Made by a program: the position numbers and the translations under genes
From: Setoptus koraiensis
Taxonomy: Eukaryota > Arthropoda
Assembly (NCBI GenBank): GCA_048013815.1
Contig: CM106586.1
Span: forward strand, 13,702,001-13,766,000
DNA: 64,000 bases
Direction of reading: 5' to 3'
The notes under the pieces: model-generated
Told to the model about the DNA's origin: nothing
Databases searched by the model: none
What the model saw: only the letters and a program-made list of their open reading frames with translations
Shown here: positions 31,066-43,491 of the stretch, in pieces
Layout: each line of letters starts with the position of its first letter
Position numbering within the stretch: the first letter of the stretch is position 1

Positions 31066-31134
31066 TCATCGTGGGCTCATTGTCGCATCATTGTGGGCTC
31101 ACTGTGGGCTCATTGCTGGCTCACTGGGGGCTCA
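31066..31134. repeat. 11- to 12-bp GGGCTCAYTGT array
   Basis: About six degenerate units built around GGGCTCA, between GAGGCTCATC and GGGGGCTCAGC. Confidence 0.8.
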
Positions 31135-32199
31135 GCGACCACGGCCACCAGTTAGCGCGTCGATACAAATGACAACTAGCGACAAATCAGCAAATCTAGC
31201 CGAGATGGGATAGGGCCAAACTAGGGTCTTTGTCGGAATTTTTCTTTTCACCGCGTCGTGAGCCAGCGCGCTGTGAGATGAACTTGCACCATCTTGGCGT
31301 CGGGCCATCTTGCCAACACACTCTTGCAGTGTGGGCACGTTTGCCTCGCAAAAGAGGCCTCAGGTAACCTGAGTCAGGTTAACCAATCGACGGCCCGATC
31401 GAGCGTTCGATGGATGCGGTTGTGGCATGCGCCAGTATTGACAATTTATCAGATTATTTGCAATAATGTTCAATTTCTCACTTTGTGCGCCTCTTTCGCT
31501 CGCCTCAATACAAATACCTCGTACAGATACCTCGCACAAATACAGGTAGAGAGAGAAATGTGCACATGGAAAATTTGAATTCATTTATCTCTGAGGCTAG
31601 GTTAGTTCATTACGAAAAGTGGGCATTCTCCGAGGAAAAGAAAGACCTTTTCGGGCTGCACAGAAGTGGGACAGTTCAAAAAGACCACACTCGGCTCACA
31701 ATAAATGTGTCACGCCGACTGTCAGCCTACAGAGTTAGGTAACTGTTGTTGCAACTTGCAACGGTATGTTGTGAGGCACGGTGATATGTGTCCATATTTC
31801 TTTTATTTATATTTCTATTTGCGTCTATCACCGATTATGATCTCACTTAAGTGCTCTTAAATCAAATCTGTTATCAGCTTGCACATTGCAACTGACAAGA
31901 CAACTTTTCGTCGAAGGCAGCACAAGTGTGCTGATGTCTTGAGAGTTTTTTTCTTCTTCTCTTGTACGACGACTGTGTCGCATCAATATATGCAACTGAT
32001 GTTCACGTTTTGAATTGAGGCCACACAATTGCGAGCCAAAAAACAGCCAAACAATGTTTGCCAGTTTAATTAGCAATGGACAAAAATGACACAAACTCGA
32101 CCAACTGAGACATTTACAACTACGATGCAGATAAAAGCGATGTGAATGATAATATAAATGAACGCAGCAGACGGATATGGCACATGGAAACATCAAAGC

Positions 32200-34161
32200 A
32201 TCGAATCATGAACCATCAGTAAATCATGGTAAATCTGAATCATAATAGCGATTCATTTTAATGAAGCGCCGAGGCTCTATGGGCCATTAAAAGTCGATTT
32301 TGGTCGTTTATGTCAATGGTGAACTGTGTCAAAATGAATTCACATTTGCATTCTGCATGCTGGACCCATCATTGATTTATTGGCTGGTCATTTCGGTGGC
32401 CGGTGGGCCAATTCATTCATTTGCAGTTGCATTTGGGCCACTTGTTTGTTTGTTTCAAATGGCTGCTCGGTGGTGAGCTTTTCTTGAGCTCATAGCGAGC
32501 CCAATTAATGTATTTAAAATGAAAATTTTTCTCTATTTGGCGCACTTTATACACAGGCGGGCGAAAGGACATAATTACAACAAACAAAAAAGCGACCATT
32601 CATCGCTTCGTCAATTAGGCTGCCTATTTGCTAGCTCGAACAGCAGCAATTGGCTTCCGAATAAGTTGGCAGCTCAATTGAATTATGTCACTCCAAATAG
32701 TTGATATGACAACTATATAGAGGCGGAACAAGTAGATGGCATTCATTTGATAAGTTGACAATCTCGAGACGAGTTTTTCTCGCGACTCGCGAGCGACACA
32801 GACAGAAAGAGAGACAGAGAGAAACAATTGCAGCGAGCACCTACCGCTCGCGACCTGAGTTATATAACTGAGTTAGTTAATAGCTCGCGGGGACAATAAA
32901 CATACTTGTATATATAGTTGAGAAAAATCACGCCCGCGCAATCGAGATGAAAACATCCAGACGACGGATGCAGCTTTTTAGCGTGTGCACCCAAGCGGCT
33001 CCATAGGTGGCCCTAAATGGAATGGACTGATATTTTTAACTGGATGATAACTGGATAAATACTGCACTGGACTATATTGTTGTGCAGTAACAGTATTCGA
33101 GTAATTGTATTTGAGTGGAGTAAGGCGACACGAATTTCGCATGAGTTTTGCATGAGAAACAAGCAGAGATGGTGATAATGTCGCGACTGCAGTCATAAAA
33201 GGATTGGGCCAAACATTTCGTTTCGGCTGGCTGTGAAGGCAAACTGTAAACTGACGGTTGGTGCTTTGTTCAAATAGAGTTGTCTCGTTTGTTGCATCAA
33301 ATTGAGTCTAATTAGAGTCAGATATGAGCCGAAACTCGCGTTGAGAGAGAGACTTTGTGCGAACAGAAAAAGGCAGAGGCGACAACGGAGAAGGAAAGAG
33401 AAAAAAGGATGAAAAGAAGAAGAAGAAAAAAGGAAAAAGCAATTCAAGTGGCGAGCAAAAACCGTATGAAACGGTTCCATCGTTCGTGTGTCGCCGTTGA
33501 ATTTGCACAGCTATCAGATCGTTATCAGATGTATTCGCTTGGCGAGCGGCCGGCACCAAAGGATTGGCTTACAACATGAAAAATTGGCCATGTTACTTAC
33601 TAAATTGTCTATTGTTACATGCTAACTTTGGCGGGCCACCCATTTTCTCGAAATTAATTAGATTAATCAGCAATTGATTTGTCTGGCGACAACAAGCGCG
33701 GCGAGTCATTTGTTGGGCTCGCTGTCGTTTCTGTTATCCGTTGCGAGTTTGGATTGTTTCTCATTAAAGCGTGACAACTGAATTAACTGAATTAACTGAA
33801 TTAATAGCGAACTGAGAAAGAAAAATTTTTGCTAAAAAAAGTATTTTCTATTCAGCAGCTCAGCGCGCTTGCGGCAGCTTATTCGCGCCATCCCACCCGT
33901 GATATATGGGCCCAGCTCATTGATGTGTACGCAGTATACGCAGATATACGAGAGAGAGAGAGAGATGAAATGGGAGCGATGGCGAGACACACAGACAACA
34001 ATTGTTTGCGTCGTGCGTCATCATTTACATCGAAACTTGCAGTGAATGGCGAGCCGAGATTTGTAATTCTTGTCTTGTTTGCAGCGCTTATCGGCCTTTG
34101 TTTGCTGGCGCTGCGAATGAATGGATGCTCGTCGCACAATTAAATTCAATCTTGTATCGTT

Positions 34162-34202
<41 letters not shown>

Positions 34203-35200
34203 TCTCAAAAGGCTCTTTTGAGGTCATTCAATTATGTTGCCAGGTAATAAAATTTGCTGCTTTTGTGCCGGCTCGCAAGTTGAACGTACCCATAAAGGTG
34301 TGATAGGCACTGAGAGGGAAAGAGTTAGCGCAACTCCGACATTTAAGTTGGCCGCGGTGGCTGTTGTTTGTGGCAGCGGCAAACAATTTTAATTTTAATT
34401 ATTTTTATTATTCGCGCAAGTTGCGAATCACAGCCTGCCTGTGATAATATTCACAAGTTGCGATAATATTCACGCCGAGACCCAGCTCGCCGGCCCCTCC
34501 CAACCTTTATATGGCTCGTTGCACCGATCACTTTATACTTGATACCTGTTTTGAATGGTGCATTTATGCATTCGGATATTTAGATACATCGATCACGTAT
34601 GCGCGCACACTGTAGCGAGCGGATGTCAAAGTTTATAATGCACAGTGGAGCGCGATAAAAAACTCGGGATACTCGCTGGTCCGATGCTTGTTGCGCAACA
34701 TTGTCTTGCGTGTGTCGCTGTCGTCGTTGGCGAGATCAATGTCGACCGGCCCACAACAGTTTGAACAATTGTGTTGATGCTGCTGCTGTTGTCGTCGTTG
34801 TTGTTGTTGCTGCTGTCGTTGTTGTCGTGGCCTCTCTATTTGGCCTGTATCGCATTGCATAACAATGCTTGCATAATAATCAATTCATCACAAGCTCACG
34901 CCACCGTCGTCATGATTGACCCATAGCCATCGCATTGCCCATCGAGCGGCCAGTTGAGCCCATTGAGCGCAGACTTCCGGTTGACTGGTCAGTTTGAGAG
35001 CCATCGATTGTCAGATTGTGTCGGCGCGCAAAGGGAGAGAGCGAGAGCGAGTAAAATAGCAGCCTAAAATATAGCAAGGCCAGGGTGCTGCTGGCCACAA
35101 TGACACTGATCATCAGTGACTGATGCCCATCTAATGCCCGTCATCCGATGCTCGTCAATTTACAACAGTTACGTAACAATAGTAATAACAATATTATCGC
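32200..35200. other. Non-coding block
   Basis: No supported gene. It contains a purine-rich stretch (about 33340-33440), a (GA) run near 33949-33965, a (TC)n tract at 34163-34199, a CTG/GTC-rich stretch (34768-34830), and decamers at 34690 and 35168. Confidence 0.6.
34163..34199. repeat. (CT)n microsatellite
   Basis: About 18 CT dinucleotides. Confidence 0.9.
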
Positions 35201-35223
35201 TTGTTATTATATTTGTGCTGTGA

Positions 35224-35282
35224 TCGGCCAGCTAATGATGGCCAGCCCACGACCCATGCACTGGCCATCATTAGCTGGCCGA
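35224..35282. repeat. Perfect inverted repeat, 22-bp arms, 15-nt loop
   Basis: The arm at 35224-35245 is the exact complement of 35261-35282, so a transcript from either strand would fold into a 22-bp perfect hairpin. The arms include GGCCAGCTAATGATGGCC. It could be a cruciform, a small-RNA hairpin or a snap-back duplication. Confidence 0.85.
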
Positions 35283-35462
35283 AATCGGCCGAAATGGGCT
35301 CTTGTCAGCTGATGGTCCTTGGTGCACGGTCTCACTGACAAGCTCTCTCAGCTTGCTCACAAGCCGAATTCGCATCATGTCGAGACCGTTGCGATGCTGG
35401 CTGTTCATGTGTGTCGCTCACTGTGTTGTCAGTGCCCCGTCGAGTCGAGTCAAGCCGAGCCG

Positions 35463-35548
35463 AGTCGCGCAACAACAGCAGCAACAACAGCAACAACAGC
35501 AACAACAGCAACAACAGCAACAACAGCAACAACAGCAACAACAACAGC
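35463..35548. repeat. (CAACAG)n tract
   Basis: About 14 CAACAG units. One frame encodes polyglutamine, but the surrounding frame has no recognisable protein and no good start, so I treat it as a simple repeat. Confidence 0.85.
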
Positions 35549-36041
35549 GCTTCGCCCACTCGCTCGAGCCTCGAGCCCCGAGTTGTGTGATGAGCAGCAT
35601 GAGCTCGCCACGTCAAAAGCTATTACATAATTTGCAATCAAGTTGCCAGTTGCTGCTCGCAGCAAACGAGCAGCCAATTGGCAATTGCGCGCCGATGTCA
35701 AGCCAATAGAAGCCAATAGTGAGCAGCACAACTTATATATTCGTTCGTTTTTTAATATCATTGCGAGGAATATTTGCGAGAAGATTTGCGAATCACTGTG
35801 AGATCACCGTGTGACTCACAGTGAAATCACTCACTAGTCACAGTGAGATGCGCACGGATAGAGCGAGAGATTGCCGAGCGGCCACAAATTGCCGGCGCAA
35901 ACTGTTTTGCGCCAGCACTAAATGAATGCAAGGCAATTGCAACTTGTTTCTCTCTTATGTAATATCTCCTACAAAAAAGAAGCTTCTTTACTAAAGAATC
36001 TTTAGTTATCTAGGTTAGCTGCAACATTGCGCCACCCACCA

Positions 36042-36106
36042 GCACAGGTGAGACGGTGCGCATTGTGGATACAATGCTGCCACAATGTGCACCGTCTCAC
36101 CTGTGC
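36042..36106. repeat. Hairpin with 27-bp arms and 11-nt loop
   Basis: The arm at 36042-36068 pairs with 36080-36106 over 27 positions, with one non-Watson-Crick pair that is G-U in plus-strand RNA. The loop is ATACAATGCTG. The size and near-perfect stem resemble a small-RNA precursor, though animal miRNA stems usually carry more bulges. Both arms hold CAGGTGAG-type E-box words. Confidence 0.85.
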
Positions 36107-36232
36107 ACCTTCAGTTGTCCGACACACACACACACACGCAACCCAATACCCACAACGGCTCATTGGCGCAATCAGCTGTTGTGTTGTGTGATGTAATTAA
36201 TTCAGGTGAGATACAGGTATATTGCATTTGCA

Positions 36233-36235
<3 letters not shown>

Positions 36236-36270
<35 letters not shown>
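36236..36270. repeat. (GT)n microsatellite
   Basis: About 17 GT dinucleotides. A shorter (GT)n lies at 37119-37139. Confidence 0.9.
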
Positions 36271-36273
<3 letters not shown>

Positions 36274-36447
36274 GTTGGCAGCACTGACAGGAGCGAGCAA
36301 CAATAATTGCCATTGGGCACTGTTGGCGCCAACGATGTGATTGTGGTCGCACTGTTACATCGACCACTCGTCTCGCTGGCCAACAACAACAAGTCGCTAG
36401 CTCCATGTATGATGCACCATGCACACAGCAGCATTATATAATGCACT

Positions 36448-36514
36448 GTTACGCAATACAGTGTTATGTAATACTGTAATACACTGTGTTGTGTGTGATG
36501 CAGTGTTGCGCAAT
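36448..36514. promoter_or_regulatory. Cluster of three bZIP-type decamers
   Basis: GTTACGCAAT at 36448, GTTATGTAAT at 36463 and GTTGCGCAAT at 36505: one mixed, one PAR-type and one C/EBP-type site within 67 bp. ATTACGTAAC follows at 36684. Function is inferred from consensus only. Confidence 0.5.
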
Positions 36515-37497
36515 AAGTTGCACAATGAGACTTTATCCCACAACAGACTGGTGATAGATACAGTGAGATAAAGTGTTGCCTGTTGCGGCCTATTTATGTG
36601 TCGCTGCGCATATAGATCATTCACACACACAAAATAGAGATATTGTTGAAAAAATTTAAACGCTATGGTATTGCGACATGCACATTACGTAACACATGGT
36701 GTCATTTATTCTGACACTTGTCGCGTCGTCAGCTGGCGCTGGTCCGGTGCGTGCCGGATACGAAATTGAATTGGAATTTGAGCGAATTTCGCATCATTTC
36801 GCACCGTTTTGCGAGTGGCGCCACCAAGCCGATTTGCGTGTCGCTTCGAACTGGCCCCGAATCGGCATCGAATTGGCACAGAATTGGCCTCGAATGGGCA
36901 TCGAATTGGCGCCGAAGTGGCGGCCGTCGAATGTTGCTCGTCGTTGCGATACGGACTCGAGATGAAAATTCATCCAATTTGCCGTTGATTGCCGTTTATT
37001 TGATCGGGCGTGCGATATTGTTACACGGTGGGCAACTTTTCTATTTAACATGCATTTGCATTTACATTTTCATTAATGTGTCTGTTTGTTTAGTCGATTC
37101 GGAAGTCGTCGGTAGTTTGTGTGTGTGTGTGTGTGTGTGCACTTGTCGTGAATAGCTCACACAAGTTGTGAATAACTCACATTGCGTGTCACTCATTGCA
37201 CTTGTCGGCGGTGTGAACCTGTTAGGTGTTGCGCAATTTACCAGCCAGCCAGCCAGCACACTGACACGCACGCACTCACGCACATTTTTTGCAATTTGCA
37301 ACACATGCACACGAACAGACAGCATGCAAATGAATCGGCCTAACATTACGCAACAACAGCCACCGGCAACAGGTGCTGTATGGACACAGGAATGTGCGTG
37401 CGTGCTCGGTGAGCAGCAAAAGAAGATTGCGCAATAATGATCGCACACAAACAACTGTTGGCCCGCATAACTATCGCATGTTGTTATGTAAGAGTTT

Positions 37498-37586
37498 GCT
37501 GTTGTCGTTGCTGTTGTTGCTGTTGTTGCTGTTGTTGCTGTTGCTGTAGTTGTCGTTGCTGTTGTTGTTGGCGTTGTTGTTGCTGT
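37498..37586. repeat. (GTTGCT)n-rich tract
   Basis: GTT/GCT triplets. The mirror-type CAA/CAG tract follows at 37846-37925, with GCTGTTGCGCAACAGC, a 16-bp palindrome, at its left edge (37831-37846). Confidence 0.85.
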
Positions 37587-38317
37587 TGGTCGAGCGCTCT
37601 CATCGGGCCATCGGCCAATTTATTCAATTTAAATCAGTTTTAGCACCGCCAGCAATTGTGCAATCAGTGCGATTGGTCGGTAAGGCTCAATGGGCGCATT
37701 CGGTCCGTTCATTGAGTGGCCACCAGGTAACATGCGCGCTCGAATGATAAATGATCTCTGTCCGTTGTTGGGCCGCCGGATTATTTCGCAACAGCGAAAT
37801 TATCATCATTATTATGTTGTTGTTGCTGCTGCTGTTGCGCAACAGCACCGGCAGCACCGGCAACAACAGCAACACCAGCAACAACAACGGCAACAACAAC
37901 AACAACAGCAACAACAACGACAACTGCAACACGGCATGACACGGCAACAATTGGATGGCGTATAAATTAATAGGTATATGCATATATTATGTATTAATAA
38001 TAGTTTACCGCAGTCACACACAAGTAGCCGGCCCGACCATAATCGGGCCGTGAATCGTCCCTGTCCGAGTCTGTCCGCCCGCGCGCATGTTATGTAATTG
38101 TGAACATGCTACATGTAACACGAACGCCATGTGTTTTCTTTTTTTTTTAAAAACTTACGGTGCGGCACAGTTTGCGCTAGTTTTGCGCCTCTCCACCTCA
38201 CAGTGCCCACTGACTATTGCGTAACTATGTCAGGTGACTGTAGCGAGTTGCAACGCAACATCAACGCACCTGAACTGTGGCGCGCAGCGCGTACTTTACC
38301 TGGCGCGAACAATCAGC

Positions 38318-38421
38318 GCCGATATCCGATGTTTCATTTTGCAAATATCCGATACTTGACTTTGCAAATATGCGATGTTTAATTTTGCAAATATCCGATA
38401 CTTAACTTTGCAAATATCGCC
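38318..38421. repeat. 23-bp minisatellite with GCAAATAT units
   Basis: The unit GCAAATATCCGATACTTGAC plus TTT is repeated at 38341, 38364 and 38387, with partial copies on both sides. Each unit carries GCAAATAT, a POU/octamer-like word. Confidence 0.9.
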
Positions 38422-38440
38422 CAGACAGGCGATATTTGCA
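38409..38440. repeat. Inverted repeat closing the 23-bp minisatellite
   Basis: TGCAAATATCGCC at 38409-38421 is followed, after a 6-nt loop CAGACA, by its exact complement at 38428-38440. The last unit of the array has thus been copied in reverse. Confidence 0.85.
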
Positions 38441-38879
38441 TATTGCTGCAAACTGCGCGCCAAATCCGATCAATCGGATTGAGACTGGATAATTGAGTCG
38501 ACGGGACTGAGATCGTGGGTCGTTTCGTGCCGCTTCATTAGTGCAATGGACGTGCCGTATGAGGGGACGCAAATTGCAGCCTGCAATTGATACAACACGA
38601 TCCCGGCAACACTTACACTGCGCAGTGAGCACACTGACGAGATAGGCGAGATGTTGGCCTGAGCATCACAGAGATACAACGGCAACGACAGCATCATGAC
38701 ACAAACAACAACACATAATAAATTAAACGGTAACAATGCACAATTTATTACCTGTTGCTGCATTGGCCAATTAGAGTATTTATAGCAGCGGCCGTATCAT
38801 TAATTAAAATGCCATTATGATGCTAATGCGCTGGATAATGAGTGCGCTATCTGGCCGCGCTGTTACGTCTTCATTTGGT

Positions 38880-38945
38880 GGCCGTTCTTTTCCCTTCTTT
38901 TCCCTTCTTTTCCGTTCTTTTCCATTCTTTTCCATTATTTTTTCA
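38880..38945. repeat. Pyrimidine-rich 10-bp array
   Basis: TTCTTTTCCC-type units, about five to six copies, drifting to TTTTCATTA. Confidence 0.8.
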
Positions 38946-39660
38946 TTATTTTCATTCAGCCAGTCGTGTCATGTTTTTTATTGTTGGTTTGTTGCAATTC
39001 TCATAAGCTCTCACATTGCAATTCTCATTGTATGGGCATGGACACTGCCAGCCAGCCAGCCAGACAGACAACAACCATTAGCGGCCATGACAGCGCCGGC
39101 CCACTAATGGTCTTTTGCCGGTTGCTGGCCGGCTGACTTGTGAGCTGATTGTTACGCTTGCCACTTTGCCACCTCACTACTAATTATACGACGACGCGCC
39201 TTTTGCATATTACATAATACGCAAAACGCACACGCACAAGTGATACAATTGCCCATGCAAACAACCTGTTGCCTGTATTACTAACACAGTGTTACGCAAC
39301 AAGCACAGGTATCATAGCAAACAAGCACAACCAACGGACAGGTGAAGCGCTCGCTTGACAACGCTATTTGTATATTCACCTATCGCCGGTAATCGGATAG
39401 CTTGTGGGGCCGGGCCGGCACAGTCGCACCTCGCCGATTGGTCGCTGTGTGTGGTTGTTGTATTATGTAACTGGCGTGATTGAAGATGCAACCATCGCAA
39501 CACTATGTAATTACACAATGGGCGTTATTCTTGATTATTCAAATTAGTGCAAATTAGCTGTCTGTTCAACAACGACTCCGCTGTTGTAATCATTGTGTTG
39601 TGCAATGTTATGTAATAATAATAATAATAATAATAATGGTTGTGTAACTTGTTGCCCGTC

Positions 39661-39721
39661 GTTACGTAACTAGACAACTCGATGTCGACCACGTCCAAGT
39701 CGAGCCGTCTAGTTACGTAAC
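39661..39721. promoter_or_regulatory. Inverted pair of GTTACGTAAC sites
   Basis: GTTACGTAACTAGAC at 39661-39675 and its exact complement at 39707-39721. Each 15-bp arm contains a perfect PAR-type palindrome, so it is a palindrome of palindromes with a 31-nt centre. Confidence 0.6.
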
Positions 39722-41771
39722 CGACAGTTGCTTACTGTACCTGTTGTAGTTTACACAGTAGACACAGTGGCGCCTTTGCATCGATTGTACGATTGCGTAT
39801 CGTCGATGCTCCAATGCAACGATATCGTCGGCAACAACTCAATGAATAATTCAATTTATTAATTTTGCATTCGCTGCTCCGTCTTGACAGTGCCTGCTTG
39901 TCGGAATTCATTTGCATTCTTATATTCACTCGTCTCAACTGCTCATGCTCAAATGCTAGCCAACACACGGTGGCCCACACGATCGACTAGCGGTGCGTTT
40001 CCGGTTTGTATTGGTTATGTTGATATTGTGCTGATATTCACGCATAAATTGTTCACTGATAAATAAATAGTGACGTTAGAGTGTTGCTGCCGCACACAAT
40101 TGCGTGAATGGCACCGCTGGTATTCACGTGATGGAGCTGTCAGTTTTGCTCACAAGTCAGTTTGTCAGTTTGTCAGTTTGTAGCCCGAAAAAAGGGTCAC
40201 AAGCCGGCCGATTAACTGATACAAACAATCAGATTATGCGACAATCAAATGTTGCGCTGATGACGCAAACGAGTCAACGTAGTGACAGTTGCACAAACTA
40301 GTCAAGCGACTCAACTGACAATTGAGGCTTCACTCACAACAGGACATTAGCGTTGCTCTCAAATGGTAATTCCTGCAATTTAATCAGCGCCCAACAACAA
40401 TGCTCACAATTGCTGTGACATTGTTGTCACCTGTGCTGCCACTGGCACTGCTAATAACTCATTAGTAGTAAGGCACCTGTTGTTGGCTAGTGATGGTTGC
40501 GCAACAATGTCACAACAACAACAACAACCATGTGTCAGTTGAGACTAATTAATTTAGGCAACTAACAAGCTAGATGGCGCTTGTTGATGGCGCTGATACA
40601 TATAGTGTTATCATCATCTGTCAGATTAGTTTAATTGTTAGCCGGCGTGATTACTGCTGCCGACTTGTGATGCTAATTGTTGATAGTCGTTGTTGTTTTT
40701 GCTGTTGTTGTCGTCGTTGGTGTCGGTGTTGTTGTTGTTGTTGCTGCTGCTGCTGTCGGTGTTGGCGCCAACGCGAACAATTAACAATCAACAAGTTGCT
40801 AATAAGTGGACAGGCGATGAGTAATTGTGCCGCTCCGGCAGCCACTGGCTTCCAGTAACTGGAAGCACCTGTTGCATGCGTATACAAATTGTGTATTATG
40901 CACAGTATTATGCACAATTGCATAATTGTCGGATACTGGCACATGTGACTGCTGCTTTAGTTGCAATTGTTGGCAATTGTGTGTGCAGCAGCCAGTGACA
41001 GGCCAACAAACAAGCGAACTGTCAAACAAACAACGACGACGACAACGACGACGACAGCAGCAACGACAACAGCAGCGGCGACGACGACGACGACGACGAC
41101 AAGTGGTTAGCGGTATAATTAATTTTGTGAAACATTGCGTCATTAATCAATGACACTCATAGGGACAACAATTTGTTGCCGCTTGCTTTTCGTCACCCTC
41201 TCTTCGCGCGCCACTCGAGCAAGACTGGTCGCCGGCGAACGGTCGCCACTGACTGGTTTGCCGGGCCGGCCAATTGTGCGCCGGGCCGGCCAATTGTGCC
41301 CAAGTGCCGACAGTGGCGAATCGTATGCCGCCGGCACGGCAAATCGTGGGCCGACACGGCAAATCGTGGACCGACGGTGGCAGTGGCAGGCTCATGCTTG
41401 CATAATAGCTGACTTGCATAAGCGAGCGCTCGTAATTACGCCAACATGTATACATGTGTACACACAAATATGAGCAATGAAAATCACTGCTGACACACAA
41501 CAATGATTAATGGCACAATGGCCATGATGAACGGCGCCGATAAACGACGCCGGGTGCAAAATTAGATAATTAGTTATCGGATCGTCGTCTTTGTTACACA
41601 CACACACACAATTAATTGTCGCAAGCAACCACTGGCGCACAAACTAATCAACGCCGCTCGCCAATACGCTGGCCACTTGCCTCTGACGCTGTTATTATTG
41701 GCCATTGCAAATTGTGACCAAATCATTATCTAATAGCGTCTACCTGTCGCGCCATACTGCTGTCTCAACAG

Positions 41772-41894
41772 GGCGCACTCTCGACAAGGCGCACTCTCGA
41801 CGAGGCAAACTCTCGACGAGGCAAACTCTCGACGAGGCGCACTCTCGACGAGGCAAACTCTCGACGAGGCAAACTCTCGACGAGGCAAACTCTC
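41772..41894. repeat. 16-bp minisatellite (7-8 copies)
   Basis: Unit GGCAAACTCTCGACGA with variant units GGCGCACTCTCGACGA. The two unit types alternate irregularly. Confidence 0.95.
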
Positions 41895-43461
41895 AAAAAG
41901 ACAAGCTCGCAAAGAGACAAACTGGCAAAGGGACAAACTGGCAAAGAGTGGCAAAAGGACTGGCAAGGGACAATTTTTTGCAAGTGTGCCCAAGAGGGAG
42001 AGACGCACAACAAGAGCAAGGCGAAACTTGCAAAAATGCGATCGCATCCGATGATCAGATGAGATAAGCTCAAGCAAATTCAGCTAACCATATGTTATGT
42101 AATTTATCCAAAAGGAGCAACAACATTCTGGCAAATGGCTGCGCCAGCAGCAGCACAGCGAAAACATTGATACAAAGTATCTATTTTGATAGATAAACTC
42201 TTGTTTATCTCACACAATCTAATACAGATCACACAACTCATTTAGCTCACTTAGCTGCACAGATTAGCGCCGGGCACAGCAACAAGTTTTTGCACTACTG
42301 GCACTACCACTTTTTGCACCACTGCCACCACTACTTGTTAGGTGGTTGCAGTGCGACACACACTGCTTAATTATTAAACTGCTAATGATAATTTCTATTT
42401 GCTGCCCCTACACATTGCACAACAAATAATACACATAATGATCATGTGATGCGTCTGACCAGCGCCGGCCGAGCGCTGTGGTCAGCTACGAGTGGCCGAA
42501 TTGAGAATTGGTATTGAGAATGTAGTTATTTGTCACAGGAGAAAAGCAAAAATAAACATTGCGCGCCATGGTGCCGACAACATCAATTGCAAACATCAAT
42601 TTGTTGCTGCTCGAGCCTCGAGCTTCATCTGCTCACAGTTTGCTGCGGCAACAGTTAGCCGGCAGCGGCACCATGAGCAAAATTAAGATGCAACAACAGG
42701 TCGTTTGTTGCAATTAGCCGGCCTACGACTGGTCGTCTCGCTATCGCATCAATTGACCGGACTGCACCACTTATTGCTCACGTTTAGCGCTGATCGCCGG
42801 CGAGCGTCTCGCCGGCATGTCGCTGGCATGTCGCTGGCGTGTCGCTGGCGTCGCCGGAGTCGCTGGCGTCGCGCTGGCATGTCGCTGAAATCCTGGCAAA
42901 ATTGCAGCAAAAAGCGGCCGAGAGTCGGTGTTGAAAAGATCGCACACACTCGCTCAATCCGGCTTTCTAGGTGGTCACATAATCAGACGATCGAGTGGCC
43001 AGATAATCGGCCGGCCGGCCGGCCAGCGCGCAGTGTACCTGTCCGATGCGTGTGTGTGCCCGAAATTTGAATTGATTGATCATTATTTAATCTGGCTGTC
43101 TAATCTTTGGTCGGCAACTTCGGCCTGCGACTCGCCGACTTCGGGCTGCGACTCGCCGACTTCGGGCTGCTATTCGGCCGCTCGGTCGCCGGCTCGGTCG
43201 CCGGCCGGCTGGTCGGCTCGTCCCGCTGGCCGGCTGGCCGGTCGCATTATCTCGCTTGCGTAATCTTCTCGGACCGTGCTCGTTTCAGCGGCGGATCGGT
43301 GTGCGGCGTTGCCAGCCAAGCCAGCCAAAAATGAAATATCATTAACTTGTTGCCGGGCCGAGTTGGCGTAATGCACTGGTGACAATTTGAATTATTGCCG
43401 CTTATTATAATCGCCTGTTGTCGGTGCCTATTACATATGCCATTATTACGTATGGCATCGT

Positions 43462-43491
43462 ATATACGCCATGTACTTACATGGCGTATAT
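43462..43491. repeat. Inverted repeat, 14-bp arms, 2-nt centre
   Basis: ATATACGCCATGTA, then CT, then its exact complement. It can extrude as a cruciform but is too tight for a full RNA hairpin. Confidence 0.85.

Larger units (their letters stand above)
29000..32200. other. Non-coding block with dense short tandem arrays
   Basis: No supported gene. It holds a CAG tract (29029-29048), four minisatellites listed separately, a two-copy 20-bp repeat (30420-30465), and the decamer at 30124. A CTCAGGTAACCTGAG odd palindrome lies near 31359-31373. Confidence 0.6.
35200..40600. other. Non-coding block with the densest bZIP-type motifs and long hairpins
   Basis: No supported gene. Eighteen of the 41 decamers start here, several in pairs or triplets (36448/36463/36505; 39661/39712). 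It also holds two long hairpins, a 23-bp minisatellite, GT and CAA/CAG tracts, and GTTGGCGCCAAC, a 12-bp palindrome, at 36322-36333 (again at 40761-40772). Confidence 0.6.

Noticed and set aside
31548-31742. Frame containing a Glu/Lys/Leu-rich stretch
   Set aside because: Composition is plausible, but there is no similarity I recognise and no neighbouring exon.
35302-35709. Long frame with a polyglutamine run
   Set aside because: It is produced by a (CAACAG)n tract. It lacks an ATG start and the flanks show no protein features; opposite-strand frames are equally open.
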